A DNA stretch of 64,000 bases, taken from contig JACKAE010000001.1 in the NCBI GenBank assembly GCA_020635205.1, forward strand, positions 868,001 to 932,000. The letters are read 5' to 3'. The DNA comes from Ignavibacteria bacterium (lineage in GTDB: Bacteria; Bacteroidota; Ignavibacteria; OLB7). Both the position numbers and the translations under genes were made by a program. The notes under the pieces were generated by a model. The model was not told the DNA's origin. It was given only the letters and a program-made list of their open reading frames with translations, and did not search any database. Of this stretch, positions 1 to 11,000 are shown in pieces. Each line of letters starts with the position of its first letter. The stretch's first letter is position 1.

Positions 1-572
1 ATTCCGGCAGTGTTCGATCCGTAGGCTGCTCGTCCAGACTTCGCGGCCTCCACTTGTTTTGCTGTTGAACGAACTGCATACCTTGCACTTTCAAGCTGAT
101 CTGCTAATGTCTTCACCGCAAGCTCTGCTTGCTCGTACTGTTGCTCGGCTATGGCTCCGGCATCAAGCAAATTCTTCAGACGCTCTTCTTCTTTTCGAGC
201 CTGTGTTAGCTGATTCTTTAACCCTTCCACGTTCGCTTCTGTGCTCTGCTGCGATGCCTCTATCGAACTAATCTGTGCCTCCAACTCCGAACGTTGTGCC
301 GGATTCATCTGAGCAGGATAGATCGTCGTGATTGGCGATCCTTCGCTCACTTGGTCTCCCTCCTTCAGTTCAATTCTCTTTACACGACCAGAGACCGAGG
401 CAGCAACTAAAAAGAGATCGCGAACCCGCGTTACACCTTCTACCTCCACGGCAACAACCATATTGCTACGAGAGACGTTGGCAATATCCACCGGCACTGG
501 CTTCGGCAGAAGACTGACCACAATTAGACCACCAACAATCAGGAGAGGAACGATCCAGCGTAAATACTTCAT
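1..572 (-). CDS. HlyD-family efflux adaptor (partial, C-terminus outside window)
   Basis: Periplasmic adaptor of an ABC exporter, cut by the window edge; about 190 residues are visible from the ATG at 572. Residues 1-23 form one N-terminal membrane anchor. A biotinyl-lipoyl-like strand region follows (residues about 40-90, with the GRVKRIELKEGDQVSEG type of sequence expected of HlyD/AcrA adaptors). From about residue 90 there is a long Gln/Glu/Ala-rich coiled-coil hairpin. It is the last of three same-strand genes after an ABC ATPase and an FtsX-type permease, so it probably links that pump to an outer-membrane channel. No substrate can be read from the sequence. The assignment is firm; the missing C-terminus prevents subfamily placement. 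Confidence 0.9.
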   Translation of the reverse strand, partial: MKYLRWIVPLLIVGGLIVVSLLPKPVPVDIANVSRSNMVVAVEVEGVTRVRDLFLVAASVSGRVKRIELKEGDQVSEGSPITTIYPAQMNPAQRSELEAQISSIEASQQSTEANVEGLKNQLTQARKEEERLKNLLDAGAIAEQQYEQAELAVKTLADQLESARYAVRSTAKQVEAAKSGRAAYGSNTAG

Positions 573-577
573 CGCAA

Positions 578-726
578 GAATTCAAAATTAAAAGTTCAAA
601 AAGGGAGAGGGAGAAAGAAGTCAAAATTAAAAATGCAAAATTCAAAAGAGAGAAGGAGAATCGTTCTCTTCCGATATGAACACTCCTCTTCGTACTTCCC
701 CATTTTTAATTTTGCCTTTTGAATTC
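578..726. repeat. AT-rich imperfect inverted repeat between permease and HlyD genes
   Basis: Three short A/T-rich blocks sit in this gap: 578-602, 621-648 and 701-726. They are variants of one motif (CAAAATTAAAAATGCAAAA type), the last one in inverted orientation, so the transcript could fold back. No gene is seen in the gap. Confidence 0.55.
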
Positions 727-732
727 CCTCAC

Positions 733-3096
733 CTACTCTCTCGTCTTCAACACCTCGATCAAGTCGAGTTGAAAGATGCGGCGGCGAACGAGAAATCCAC
801 TTATCAGGGCTGCCCCGAGGGTGACGAGTGTTGCGAAGGCAATTGTCTTTGCACTCATCACTAAGGGGAAGCGGAACAGGTCGGACTCGAATCCTTTAAC
901 CAGTCCTAACAGCATTAACCACCCGAGACCGTAGCCGAGGGGGAGGGCAAGGAGCGTTAGCACAGCCTGCTCTCCGAGAAGATAGAATGTCACCTCACCT
1001 TTGCGGAAGCCGAGGACGCGAAGGCTTGCCAGTTCACGTCCCCGCTCGGAGAGGGAGATACGGGCACTGTTGTAGAGAACGCCAATGGCGATAACGCAGG
1101 CGAAGAAAATCATCACGATTCGGGAGATGTTCTGGCTCTGCGCCACGGTCTCGTTAAAGCTGTTGAGCGCAGCGCGGCGGAATGTAGCTCCAGAGATAGC
1201 CGGAGTTTTCTTCACTGCCTCGTTGAATTCATCCTCCATTTTCTGGTCTATCCTCAAGTAGGCTCCACTAATGCTTCCCCCTTCTTCGAGAATGTTCTGA
1301 AGCTCACCCGCATCTACGTATGCGTTGAGTCCTACAAACTCTTCGATAAACCGGCTAACCACGATTTTGCGCACCTTCTGGTTCCCCTCGAGAATTTCCA
1401 CTCGTACCGTATCCCCCGGCATTGCACCAACCGCTTCTCCAAGCTGGCGAGTTACCATCATGCCGGTGATCGGAACATCTTGCACCTTCCCATCCATATC
1501 CATAATGCGTCGCAGTTCTCCCCCCGGTTCCACACCACTGATTCCTACCCGTTTGCTCCTGTGTCCGAAGGAGAGTGTGGCTGGCACGGCTCTGAACGGC
1601 TCAGCATAGAGGACGCCGGGAAGGGAGAGGAGATCATATCGAGCGCGTGAAGGTCGCGGGTTTGTGAAGACAACTGTGGCATCCTCACGTTGCGCTCCCT
1701 CAAACTGGAAATTTGTGAGCACGTCGATTGCGTCGGCGGAGTAGCGCCCAACAATCAGAATGGCAACGGAGAGTGCGATGCCGAAGGTGGAGAGGAGTGC
1801 CTTCATTGGATTGCGCTCTAAGCTCCGCAAAATCATCCGGGAGCTTGTGGAGAGAAGTTTCTGGAAACCAATCCGCTCTATGAGACCCGGCTTGAAGCGA
1901 GCTGGTGCTTCCGGACGCATTGCCTCGGCAGGGGGGAGTTTGATTGCACTCCGAACTGCGGAGATTGCGCCGATTAAGGCAGAGCCACCGCTGATGAGCA
2001 CCGCAACGCTGAGTGAGCCAGCCCCAGCTACGTAGCGGATCAGCGGGAATCGGTAGAACTGCGCGTAGACTTCCGTCATCGCCGAACCTGCCCACATGCC
2101 GAGCAGAACGCCAACAATTCCACCAACTACCACTGCTACCAGAGCCATGCCCAGATAGTGGAGTCCGATGGAAATGTTCGAGTAGCCGAAAGCCTTCAGT
2201 ACGGCGACTTGATCTCGTTGTGTTCTTACTAAGCGAGAGAGAACGATGTGGAGCAGAAATGCTGCGACGCCGAGAAAGATAATTGGAACCGCGGTCCCCG
2301 ACGTTTGAAGCTGCTGAAGTTCACTGGTGAGGAAGACGTGGGAAGTCTGATCCTTTCGTCCGTACGCACCAATTCCGCCGTAAGGTTTCAGGCGTTCATC
2401 TACCTGTGCGATCACTTCGGCTTCGTCTGCGCCGTGGGCAAGTGTGATAGAGAGATCGTTGAAGGCTCCGCGCATATCGAACGCTCCGGCAAGTGTCTCC
2501 CGATTTGTCCAGAGAACACCGAAACGACGGTTGTCAGGAAGCATTGCGGCAGAGCCAATCTCGTAAACATATTCCGGAGAGAGAGCAATGCCAACAATGG
2601 TGAACTCTTGCCATGCTCCGTTGATCACCGCGCCAATTTTCACTCCAACCTGAAGGTTGTTAGCGGTCGCAAATGCTTCGCTCACTAAAATCTCGTCGTT
2701 CCTTCCCGGCTCGAAGTATCGTCCCTCGCGAATGAAGAGATCGTTCAATACCGGCTGCCGTCGCTCCGGCATCGAGACCATGAGTCCGGTCGCTGGCTCG
2801 TTGAGTCCGGGAACATCGAGTGTCACCCCGACAACAATCCGAGTGTTGAGCGAGGCAACTCCCGGTATCTGTCTGATCTGTTCAGTAAGGCCTTCCGGTG
2901 CTCGCTTCACATTGGTGAAGATGTCGGCAAAGCGGTACTCATTGTAGTAGGTCTGCTGAGTTGTCAGAAGTGAGTTGTAGGCACTTCGCATCGTTACGAA
3001 GCTGGCCACGCCACACATTACTACCATTGCAGCCGCGATCAACTGTCCACGCAAGTGGTACACGTCGCGAAGCAGTTTACGGTTGAGTGCGGTCAT
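733..3096 (-). CDS. ABC transporter permease, FtsX/MacB type
   Basis: Inner-membrane permease of a three-component exporter, about 787 residues from the ATG at 3096. It has an N-terminal membrane helix (about residues 18-40), a large periplasmic MacB-type core domain and a first FtsX block with three helices (about 265-395). A second helix and periplasmic domain follow, then a C-terminal FtsX block ending in four helices. This doubled FtsX architecture matches LolC/MacB/YbbP-like permeases. The reading frame stays open to an ATG at 3162, but that start lies inside a palindromic repeat (3137-3180) and adds a non-membrane leader, so I prefer 3096, where the protein begins MTALNRKLLRDV. The ATPase gene is just upstream and the adaptor gene just downstream. 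Substrate unknown. Confidence 0.92.
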   Translation of the reverse strand: MTALNRKLLRDVYHLRGQLIAAAMVVMCGVASFVTMRSAYNSLLTTQQTYYNEYRFADIFTNVKRAPEGLTEQIRQIPGVASLNTRIVVGVTLDVPGLNEPATGLMVSMPERRQPVLNDLFIREGRYFEPGRNDEILVSEAFATANNLQVGVKIGAVINGAWQEFTIVGIALSPEYVYEIGSAAMLPDNRRFGVLWTNRETLAGAFDMRGAFNDLSITLAHGADEAEVIAQVDERLKPYGGIGAYGRKDQTSHVFLTSELQQLQTSGTAVPIIFLGVAAFLLHIVLSRLVRTQRDQVAVLKAFGYSNISIGLHYLGMALVAVVVGGIVGVLLGMWAGSAMTEVYAQFYRFPLIRYVAGAGSLSVAVLISGGSALIGAISAVRSAIKLPPAEAMRPEAPARFKPGLIERIGFQKLLSTSSRMILRSLERNPMKALLSTFGIALSVAILIVGRYSADAIDVLTNFQFEGAQREDATVVFTNPRPSRARYDLLSLPGVLYAEPFRAVPATLSFGHRSKRVGISGVEPGGELRRIMDMDGKVQDVPITGMMVTRQLGEAVGAMPGDTVRVEILEGNQKVRKIVVSRFIEEFVGLNAYVDAGELQNILEEGGSISGAYLRIDQKMEDEFNEAVKKTPAISGATFRRAALNSFNETVAQSQNISRIVMIFFACVIAIGVLYNSARISLSERGRELASLRVLGFRKGEVTFYLLGEQAVLTLLALPLGYGLGWLMLLGLVKGFESDLFRFPLVMSAKTIAFATLVTLGAALISGFLVRRRIFQLDLIEVLKTRE

Positions 3097-3136
3097 GGTC
3101 GATTCAATGCTTTTTGGGGTATTGTTGAATATGAAC

Positions 3137-3180
3137 GTTGGGACGTGGCGATATTGAGACATGGCGCGCCATGTCCCAAC
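3137..3180. repeat. Palindromic intergenic repeat (GGCGCGCC-centred)
   Basis: Arms 3137-3150 and 3167-3180 are complementary at 13 of 14 positions. The 18-bp stretch 3158-3175 is itself a perfect palindrome, GACATGGCGCGCCATGTC. The element lies between the ABC ATPase and permease genes and is followed by an alternating AT run (3180-3190). It looks like a member of a dispersed palindromic repeat family. Confidence 0.75.
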
Positions 3181-3189
3181 ATATATATA

Positions 3190-3921
<732 letters not shown>

Positions 3922-4005
3922 GGATTTTCTTGTAGAGGGGTAAAACTATCACTTTCTTTGCGTTCTTCGAGGTTTATAGAGTGAGGAGTTGGGAGTGGGA
4001 GGCTA

Positions 4006-4890
4006 TTATTCAGTCGTTTTTGCTCCCCCCACATTCCGCACAAACCCAACCCCGCCCAAAATCAAAAGACAACCGATAATAGCATACCAACTAAGATGTT
4101 CACCCAAAAAGATGACGCCGAGGATTACTCCGATTGGAGGGAGAATAAATGTGACGAGGGAGAGGAAGGTTGCCCCGGCAATTTCGAGCATTCGGTAGTA
4201 GACCACGTAGGCGATTGCCGTGGCAATTACGGCAAGCCAGAGAAGTGCACTAAGCGATTTTATGCCGGGAAGAACAATCTGATCCCACTCGAAGATGAGT
4301 GCTGTTGGAAGGAGTAACACTCCCGCCGTTAGAAGCTGGGCTGTCGGCCCCACAAAGCTGGGATAGCCGCGGAGTGCAACGCGGCTGTAGGTGATCGAAA
4401 AACCGTAGCTGATTGCCATCACCCCGAAGCAGATGAGTCCAGTCAGCCGATCATTTCCAGAAACTCCCTCGGTTAACGCCGGGACAAACAGGAGAAGAAT
4501 TCCAGAAAATCCGAGCACAACGCCAACGAACGTTTTTGTCGTGAGTCGTTCTTCTGCGATAACGACGTGGGCAATGATTGCTGTGGCAACGGGAGTGAAG
4601 CCATTAAAGATTGCGGCGAGTGCACTCGGTGCTTTCGTCTCACCAATCATCAGCATCGAGAAGGGGAGGGCGTTGGCGAGGAAACCCATGATTGTAAACT
4701 TCTTCCAGAACTCGAAGGTGCGGGGAAATTGATTCCCTTTCAGTCGCATAATCCCGTAGAGGATGAGGGCGGCGAGTACTACGCGACCTGCCGCAAGCGA
4801 CAGGGGAGGAATCTCCTGTAGTCCATACTTGATCGCCAAAAACGAAGGTCCCCAGAGGAGAGCCATCAGGAAAAGCAGAACCCAGTGCAT
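4006..4890 (-). CDS. EamA/DMT-family permease
   Basis: Integral membrane transporter of 294 residues with about ten hydrophobic helices arranged as two EamA repeats (about residues 5-130 and 148-285). The N-terminus WVLLFLMALLWGPSFLAIKYG is the usual start of EamA repeat 1, and the second half contains the typical W-yrll...a---sl-tyl-P sequence (VYYRMLEIAGATFLSLVTFILPP). Members export metabolites or amino acids; the substrate is not predictable. It lies just upstream of the ABC exporter genes on the same strand with an 84-bp gap and may be transcribed separately. Confidence 0.93.
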   Translation of the reverse strand: MHWVLLFLMALLWGPSFLAIKYGLQEIPPLSLAAGRVVLAALILYGIMRLKGNQFPRTFEFWKKFTIMGFLANALPFSMLMIGETKAPSALAAIFNGFTPVATAIIAHVVIAEERLTTKTFVGVVLGFSGILLLFVPALTEGVSGNDRLTGLICFGVMAISYGFSITYSRVALRGYPSFVGPTAQLLTAGVLLLPTALIFEWDQIVLPGIKSLSALLWLAVIATAIAYVVYYRMLEIAGATFLSLVTFILPPIGVILGVIFLGEHLSWYAIIGCLLILGGVGFVRNVGGAKTTE

Positions 4891-5037
4891 GGATGCTTTA
4901 AGCTACGAGCGTTGAGCGGTCAGCTATTCCGCCAAGTATGGCGAACGCTGCGAATATGTGGAACAAAATTCGTGCTTTCCCCCGTGAAAACTCAATGCGG
5001 GTTGTATCCTTGTCTCTCCAGTTTTTTTCAAAACAAG

Positions 5038-5071
5038 ACCGCCCGGACAGAATGATTTCTGTCCGGGCGGT
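5038..5071 (-). terminator. Strong hairpin, terminator of the 5173-7848 gene
   Basis: Perfect 13-bp stem (5038-5050 with 5059-5071), extendable to 15 bp around a TGAT loop. On the minus strand the stem is followed by a short T-rich stretch and lies about 100 bp after the stop codon of the upstream gene. Confidence 0.7.
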
Positions 5072-5172
5072 ATCGGAGGAACGTTCCGTAACTCTACCGC
5101 AGCGATTTTTTTCTTTACAGGAAACGTGATCGTTCGGCAGAAGGAACATCCTTCCAATTAAATGAATCAGAG

Positions 5173-7848
5173 TTATTCTACTCGCATTGCCGAGACCGAT
5201 CCGACATCTTGATTATTTACCATCACTCGCAAGAGATACTGTCCCGACTCCAATCCGCTGGCATCGATTGGAATCCGGGCGTTCCCCTCTTCTCTCTTTC
5301 CCTCGAAGAGAGTGGCAACTCTCCGGCCTTGAATGTCGTGCGCATCTACCCGTACGATACCAGGTTCCGCAAGTGAAAGTGTCAGGATCGATTGGTCGGT
5401 TAAAGGAGTTGTCACTTGAATCGATGAGATCTCCGTAGCACGCCCATCCTCTACACCGAGGAGATGGTTGATCCGATAGATCGTGTCGGCATCCGAACTA
5501 CCAGTGATACCAACGTAAATCGGAAGTCGCCAACTGAGAGTCCCCCACTTCGGATCAATCGTGTGAACATCTCCCTTCCCAATATCAACCGGATCGTACT
5601 CCCCTTCCAGATAGCTACCATCACTCGTCTGACTGAGACTCACAGTATATCTGGTAGCGGCTCCGTAGTTGGAGATGCGAAGATCATCTTCTACAACTTC
5701 AAACCGAATGGAATCACCACCTGCAAGGTCAACGTCGGCAACTTTAATTGTCCGCTCGGCGGTTGGCAGGTCAAAGAGTGCTTCGAAGTCAAACGTTCGG
5801 GGAGTGGAACCGGGGTTGTGAATGGTCATCCCTTTCTCATCCCACGCAACTCTGTCGGTCTCTCCGTCGGTTGCGTTGCTCGAATAACTGAAGGAGAGTT
5901 CTTTGCGGAACAGATCCAGGCGGATACCAGATTCTTGATTTGCTGTTATCTCGGTTGTGTATGGTTCGTCAGAGAGCGTGTAGCCGTAGGGACTGCCGGG
6001 GCCGTTCATTGGGTAGAGTGCCACCGCCTCGGGGTCTGTTGAAGAGAAACCCTTATCAACAGAATAACGAAAGCCTTGCCCGTTCGATTTCTGTGCGTCG
6101 ATTGAGAGGCGACTTTGGAGAGCCACCATACTCTCTTGGGATGGAAACATTGCTGGTTCCAGATATCTATGCAGAGGGTTTGTAGTCAACATTCCTATCT
6201 CTCCTCCCCATATCCGATCCGCTCCGTTAAGGTTGTATTCCCACGTGTTTGTCTCCGAGTTCACTGTGATATAACTCCGCTCCTCATCCGGCAAGTTTGT
6301 TTCCTCAGGCCAGTTCGGATCGTACACAAAAATCTTGATGATCGGATTATCCTCTTCTTCTAAGACCTTATAGGCCATCACAGAGTGGCCTCCTCCCCCC
6401 TCTTCGTCCTCGATAATGCTGAGAACAACGCTCGGTATGTAGGATAGGTCGGTGAGATCCTCTGCGAGCCTCTTCTTCAAATCCTCTACAACTTGGAGGG
6501 GACCCTCTCCTGTGTTGATTGCATAGTAATAGGTCAGAATATATCCTTCGCCAAACTGATATGCATAAAGTGTGCTGATAAGGTCGAGGATTTCAGGGCT
6601 GCTATTAAAAATGGTGCCCAATGACTTTGCATTTTCTAAAGAACCGATCCCTGGAAAGGCTTGATAGAACTTCTCTGGTTGGTAGAAGGCAAGTGCTGAG
6701 GCTATGCTCATACCGAAACAACTTCCTTCATACTTATCGGCATCGGCTCGCCACCTCCTTACAACTCTCTTTCGTGCTCTCGTCGTGTCGACTGCTGATT
6801 CATAGCAGACTGGTTGAGTGAATGCGTTCACCCAGTTTGGCCACTCGGGATAGGATGAGACAGGGGCCCCATCGAAGTCTTTGGTATATCTCTCCTTCGT
6901 AAAAGGATCGGTACCGGATGAGTAATTGTACTGAAATGCGTTCGATCTTTTTTCAGGATTGAAGAGGCTGTCATTCCCGTTGAGGAACTTCCACCCGTGA
7001 ATGCTTGGCTCGTATGTCGTGTAGTAATTACAGTCAGGGCAGGCGATCTCCGACTCATCCGCGAGCTTTGCAAGGCGTGGACCACGTATACGGAACTTCT
7101 CGCTGACAGCAATTGGATCCTCACCCCCTTCAGGATCGAAGAGAAGGATGTAGGCATTGGGAGACAGGGTATCGTACACATCGAAGACAACCGAGCCGTC
7201 GGAGGCCAGAACACCTGCTTCAATGAGCTTTAATTCCTCCTCATATTCCGGGTCTACCAAGGCCAGCACGACATCCACTTTGTCTCTGCCGGGAGCCTGC
7301 CACGTTATTTCCCACTCCTTCCCCGGTTCCAAAATATCTCCTTCTTCAGGAGATGTTATCTTCGTCTCAAGTCCCTTGATAAAGCTTCCATCAATAACCG
7401 TCTTGAACGACGTTCCAGTTTTCGGCGTGGATTCGCAGACGAACCGGAATGTTCCCTCAAGCGTGTTGGTGGAAAGGTCATAGATGGTGACCTCTCCTTG
7501 GCCAGATACCCAGTGACAGAACCCATCTCCACTGTTCCTGTCCTCCCAGATTGAGTCCCCTACTGCATCAAGCTGATATGTTCCAACCCCATCGAAGTTG
7601 TAGAGCCTCAGTGTAAGTTCCTGTGTTGGATCGGAACCACTGGAGGGGAAGTAACCAATAACAGTCATGACGTTCGTGGCTCCATCCAACTTCACCGTCA
7701 CGCTGTCAGTTTCCCATGTTCGCCCAGCAGTTGTTCCCAGCTTCTGTGATTTGAATGTCATGTTAGAGACCTGTTCCTGCGCTTGCAGGAAATCAGGGGA
7801 GAAGGTGAGGGCAAGTACTCCCAGAAAAATCAGTAAGTATCTACGCAT
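5173..7848 (-). CDS. T9SS-sorted secreted protein with papain-like peptidase candidate domain
   Basis: Predicted secreted protein of 891 residues. Residues 1-24 are a signal peptide ending LQAQ. Residues about 30-155 form a beta-rich domain resembling the DUF6252-type lipocalin-like modules, and about 163-255 an Ig-like segment. The middle domain (about 265-560) has a GSCFGMS motif with Cys377, a GGGHSVMAYKV motif with His488, and VYDPN with Asp510. The order and surroundings fit a papain/C39-like cysteine peptidase fold; activity is inference. The last ~80 residues (ITLSLAEPGIVRVDAHDIQGRRVATL type) are a Por/T9SS C-terminal sorting domain, so it should cross the outer membrane and may be surface anchored. 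It has its own terminator downstream and is the last gene of the minus-strand cluster. Confidence 0.85.
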   Translation of the reverse strand: MRRYLLIFLGVLALTFSPDFLQAQEQVSNMTFKSQKLGTTAGRTWETDSVTVKLDGATNVMTVIGYFPSSGSDPTQELTLRLYNFDGVGTYQLDAVGDSIWEDRNSGDGFCHWVSGQGEVTIYDLSTNTLEGTFRFVCESTPKTGTSFKTVIDGSFIKGLETKITSPEEGDILEPGKEWEITWQAPGRDKVDVVLALVDPEYEEELKLIEAGVLASDGSVVFDVYDTLSPNAYILLFDPEGGEDPIAVSEKFRIRGPRLAKLADESEIACPDCNYYTTYEPSIHGWKFLNGNDSLFNPEKRSNAFQYNYSSGTDPFTKERYTKDFDGAPVSSYPEWPNWVNAFTQPVCYESAVDTTRARKRVVRRWRADADKYEGSCFGMSIASALAFYQPEKFYQAFPGIGSLENAKSLGTIFNSSPEILDLISTLYAYQFGEGYILTYYYAINTGEGPLQVVEDLKKRLAEDLTDLSYIPSVVLSIIEDEEGGGGHSVMAYKVLEEEDNPIIKIFVYDPNWPEETNLPDEERSYITVNSETNTWEYNLNGADRIWGGEIGMLTTNPLHRYLEPAMFPSQESMVALQSRLSIDAQKSNGQGFRYSVDKGFSSTDPEAVALYPMNGPGSPYGYTLSDEPYTTEITANQESGIRLDLFRKELSFSYSSNATDGETDRVAWDEKGMTIHNPGSTPRTFDFEALFDLPTAERTIKVADVDLAGGDSIRFEVVEDDLRISNYGAATRYTVSLSQTSDGSYLEGEYDPVDIGKGDVHTIDPKWGTLSWRLPIYVGITGSSDADTIYRINHLLGVEDGRATEISSIQVTTPLTDQSILTLSLAEPGIVRVDAHDIQGRRVATLFEGKREEGNARIPIDASGLESGQYLLRVMVNNQDVGSVSAMRVE

Positions 7849-8038
7849 AGTTGTAGGCTGTTTTAATTATCATTGGACCTATCAATTCTCTCTCGTTCAT
7901 TCCGTGAAACCAGTGTGAGGAGATCACTTCTGTTCAAGGTTCAGCACACCGAATCTCTCTACGTTTTCTCTCCATAATTCTAACCTATCCCTTCCGAAAT
8001 CTCCCTACTGAAAAACCACGTAGTGGACTCATCTCGGG

Positions 8039-11000
8039 CTATTCTGCTATCAGTACTTGAACGGTGCTCTGCTCTCCACCAACTGCCATTGTTGCCACGT
8101 AGAGGCCAGTGGAGATAAGAGCAGGTGGAAGGGGGAGGAGTGTTACTCCGGAAGGAGCCTCTCCATCGTAAAGCGTAGCGATTTGCCGCCCTGTGAGGTC
8201 GTACAGCCGCACAGTTGTGTATCCACTCTCAGGCAGCCAAAATTGAAGCGTGCCATCACTGGTCAGCGGTGTGCGCAGTGGGCGAATGAAAGGTTTGGAG
8301 AGCTGAATGTATCGTCGGTCGATAGCACAATACTCGGCCAAAACCAACCCGTTGTGAAGGGTTATGTTCTGCCAGCCGTCAGCAAAGTCGAGCAGCTTCA
8401 ACAGCAAGGGGGTTCGGTCGGTTTGCCCTAACAGAATATCAGCCTGAAGTGTGGCCAGCAGATCGCCTGAGGAAAGATCGCCGTTCGCGTTATCTGACTG
8501 AAGTAGAACTGCCGACCCACCTGGCGTTACCGAGGCTGGCGTTGGCAGTCCTGATAGTATACCCTCTACCGGAGGATCTGAGCGGAAGCGGAGAATAGTT
8601 GGATCATGCTCGATGCTCAGCGCAACTCCTCGCCTGTTTGAGCGGTTCATCAGCAACCTCACGTCATCTACTGTGAGTGGGGATGCGTCAATGCGAATCG
8701 GTATCTCAACAACATCCCCCATCACACCTTTCACCGTGTCAGCCCAAATCGTTCCGCAGAGAATCCCTCCCCCCTCAATCCGCACGAGCGTATCTCCCGG
8801 TGTGAAGTATTCAGCATCAGAGACAAAGCTGACCTCGATACCGAACGGCCCCAGTTCTTTCGGTTCTGCGTGGAGTTGTACGCGAGCAGAAGAGTCGGGG
8901 AGGATGGTTAGGGGAAGTCCTTCAACTATTAGGCTCACATCTCCGGCAATCGTCTCTGCGCTGTACGTGCTAACGGTCAGTGGGGCGTTGCCGAAGTTGC
9001 GGAGGAGAATCGTTGTGTCGCTTCCTCTTCCAGCGCAGATGCGCCCAAGATCGTATCGCCGTGAGGGGGCATCTAAAATCGGAAGTACTCCGCGTCCTGT
9101 AAGAGCAATCGGGTCGAGCGGCTCGCAAGTGGTTGCGTTGCTCGTTTCAACAATCAGATTTGCTCGACGAAGTTCAATGTCGGCAGGGGAGAGGGTAACG
9201 TTAACCTGTAATGCCTCTCCCGACTGTAGCCAGTGGGGTAACGTCTCTCCATTTGGTAGGATCACCCCATACTCTGAAGCGTCGGCTCCAGATAGCCGTA
9301 GTCGCGTAATCTCGACGGCAGCACTTCCAGTAGCAGTGATTGTGAGAGAGGATGTTCCAGAGGTTCCTACGCGAACGTCTCCTATATCGAGCGTTACTGG
9401 AGCGTTGAGGTTCCGTGAGGCAACAACAACCTGAAGGTCGATAGCTGTATCCCCTGCTGTTGCCGACTGCAGGTGCAGTTGTGTCTGATAAATTCCGGGT
9501 GAGGCAAATGTTCCCGTAACAACTACGGTTCGTGAACTGTTGGGTGGGAGGATAAATCCACTCCCGGCGTCGGGAGCAAAGGGGAGGGCATCGGCGAAGA
9601 TGGTGTCGATCTCCACTGGACAAGCTGTCGGGTTCTTTACTCGCACCGTAAGGCGTAGCTTTTCACCCGGACAGAGTGTGTCGGAGAGATTGGGGGGAGT
9701 AACGTCGTAGTGTGGAGCGTCGCCAAAGCCTTTCACAATCAGCGTATCCAAGAAGGGGAGAGCTGGACTGCGAACGATGAACCGTGCCTCCGCACTCCCC
9801 GCAACGCTTGGAGCAAAGCGAACCAGAGCTGTTCCATCCAGCTTCCGTTCGATTGTCATCGGGAAGTCCAGATCGTTCGCTACAGAGAACTGTGCGGAGG
9901 GATCGTTCTCGAATTGATAGTTGTTCTCAATAACGAGATCACACCCACCAACGTTCGTGATGGTCCACTCCCTCAGCGCTGTATCTCCTAAACAGATGTT
10001 CCCGAAGTTTAGCGTGTCGTCGGAGTCAGCGAGGAAGAACTCTGCATCGCGCCCTTCGCCGAGTAGATCAACTGTGTCGGAGACAATCACGGTGGTATCT
10101 CGATCACTCCTGTTTAGTCCTCGCCGCGTTGCGTGAACCACAAGTTTTGCTTGATGATTTACTCCTGTTGCAGTGGCGGTGTAGCTGACGGAGATTGAGG
10201 TTGATCCATTCGCCGGTATTTTCGCCGGCGTTGGCGGAACGATAGAAAATTGTGCGACGTCAGCCGGTGCGCCGACGATCTCCGCACTCGGTAGCAAGTC
10301 AAGGCATGTTGCTCCCCTCAGGGCGACTGAGAAGGGAATGGTGTCGCTGAGTCCCGGACAGAGGGGAAGAAATTTATTGTTCGTAAGGGTGAGGGTTGCG
10401 GGAAGCCCCGGCACAAAAATGCAGAGCGTATCGTGGAGAATCGTCTGACCCCCATTTGCTTCAACAACTACTGGCACACGGTAGACCGTATCGAACAGAC
10501 GAGGAAGGGCGAAGAAGGTGAGGGTGGCAACACCTGTTGTGCCAGCCCCTAACGTTGAGGGAATAACTCCGCCACTGTTCGAGGAGACTTTCAGTCCGGT
10601 TGGAAGGCTCTCAGCCCGGATTGCCGCCCCATCAAGTTGTGGTGCGGTGTCGTTGGTTAGCAGGAAGAGTGCCTGCAACGAGTCGGGGATGTAGGGATGA
10701 AAATCTAAGTCGGCACAATCGCGCTGAGCAACCGTATCGAACGCAAGGCATCCCTTCCCCGCTCCACCACCTCCCCCGAGTCCACCTCCCCCGAGTCCAA
10801 CTCCTCCCCACCCACCTGAGCCAAAGGTCACGCTCAGGGAGTCGACTAACCCGATCTCCGTTGAAGCCCGCACGCGGCGTTCCCCCGGAGCCATTCCCTC
10901 TTCCTCCCAGAGGAGGAGAATGGAACTGTCGGTATAGCCAGTGAGGACTGCTCGGCGTTCGTTCCACTGGGTTAGCGCAAGCCCAACCGCGTTAACGGCT

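Noticed and set aside
3097..3162. 22-residue N-terminal extension of the ABC permease
   Set aside because: Starts inside a palindromic repeat and adds no signal or helix; the ATG at 3096 fits the family better.
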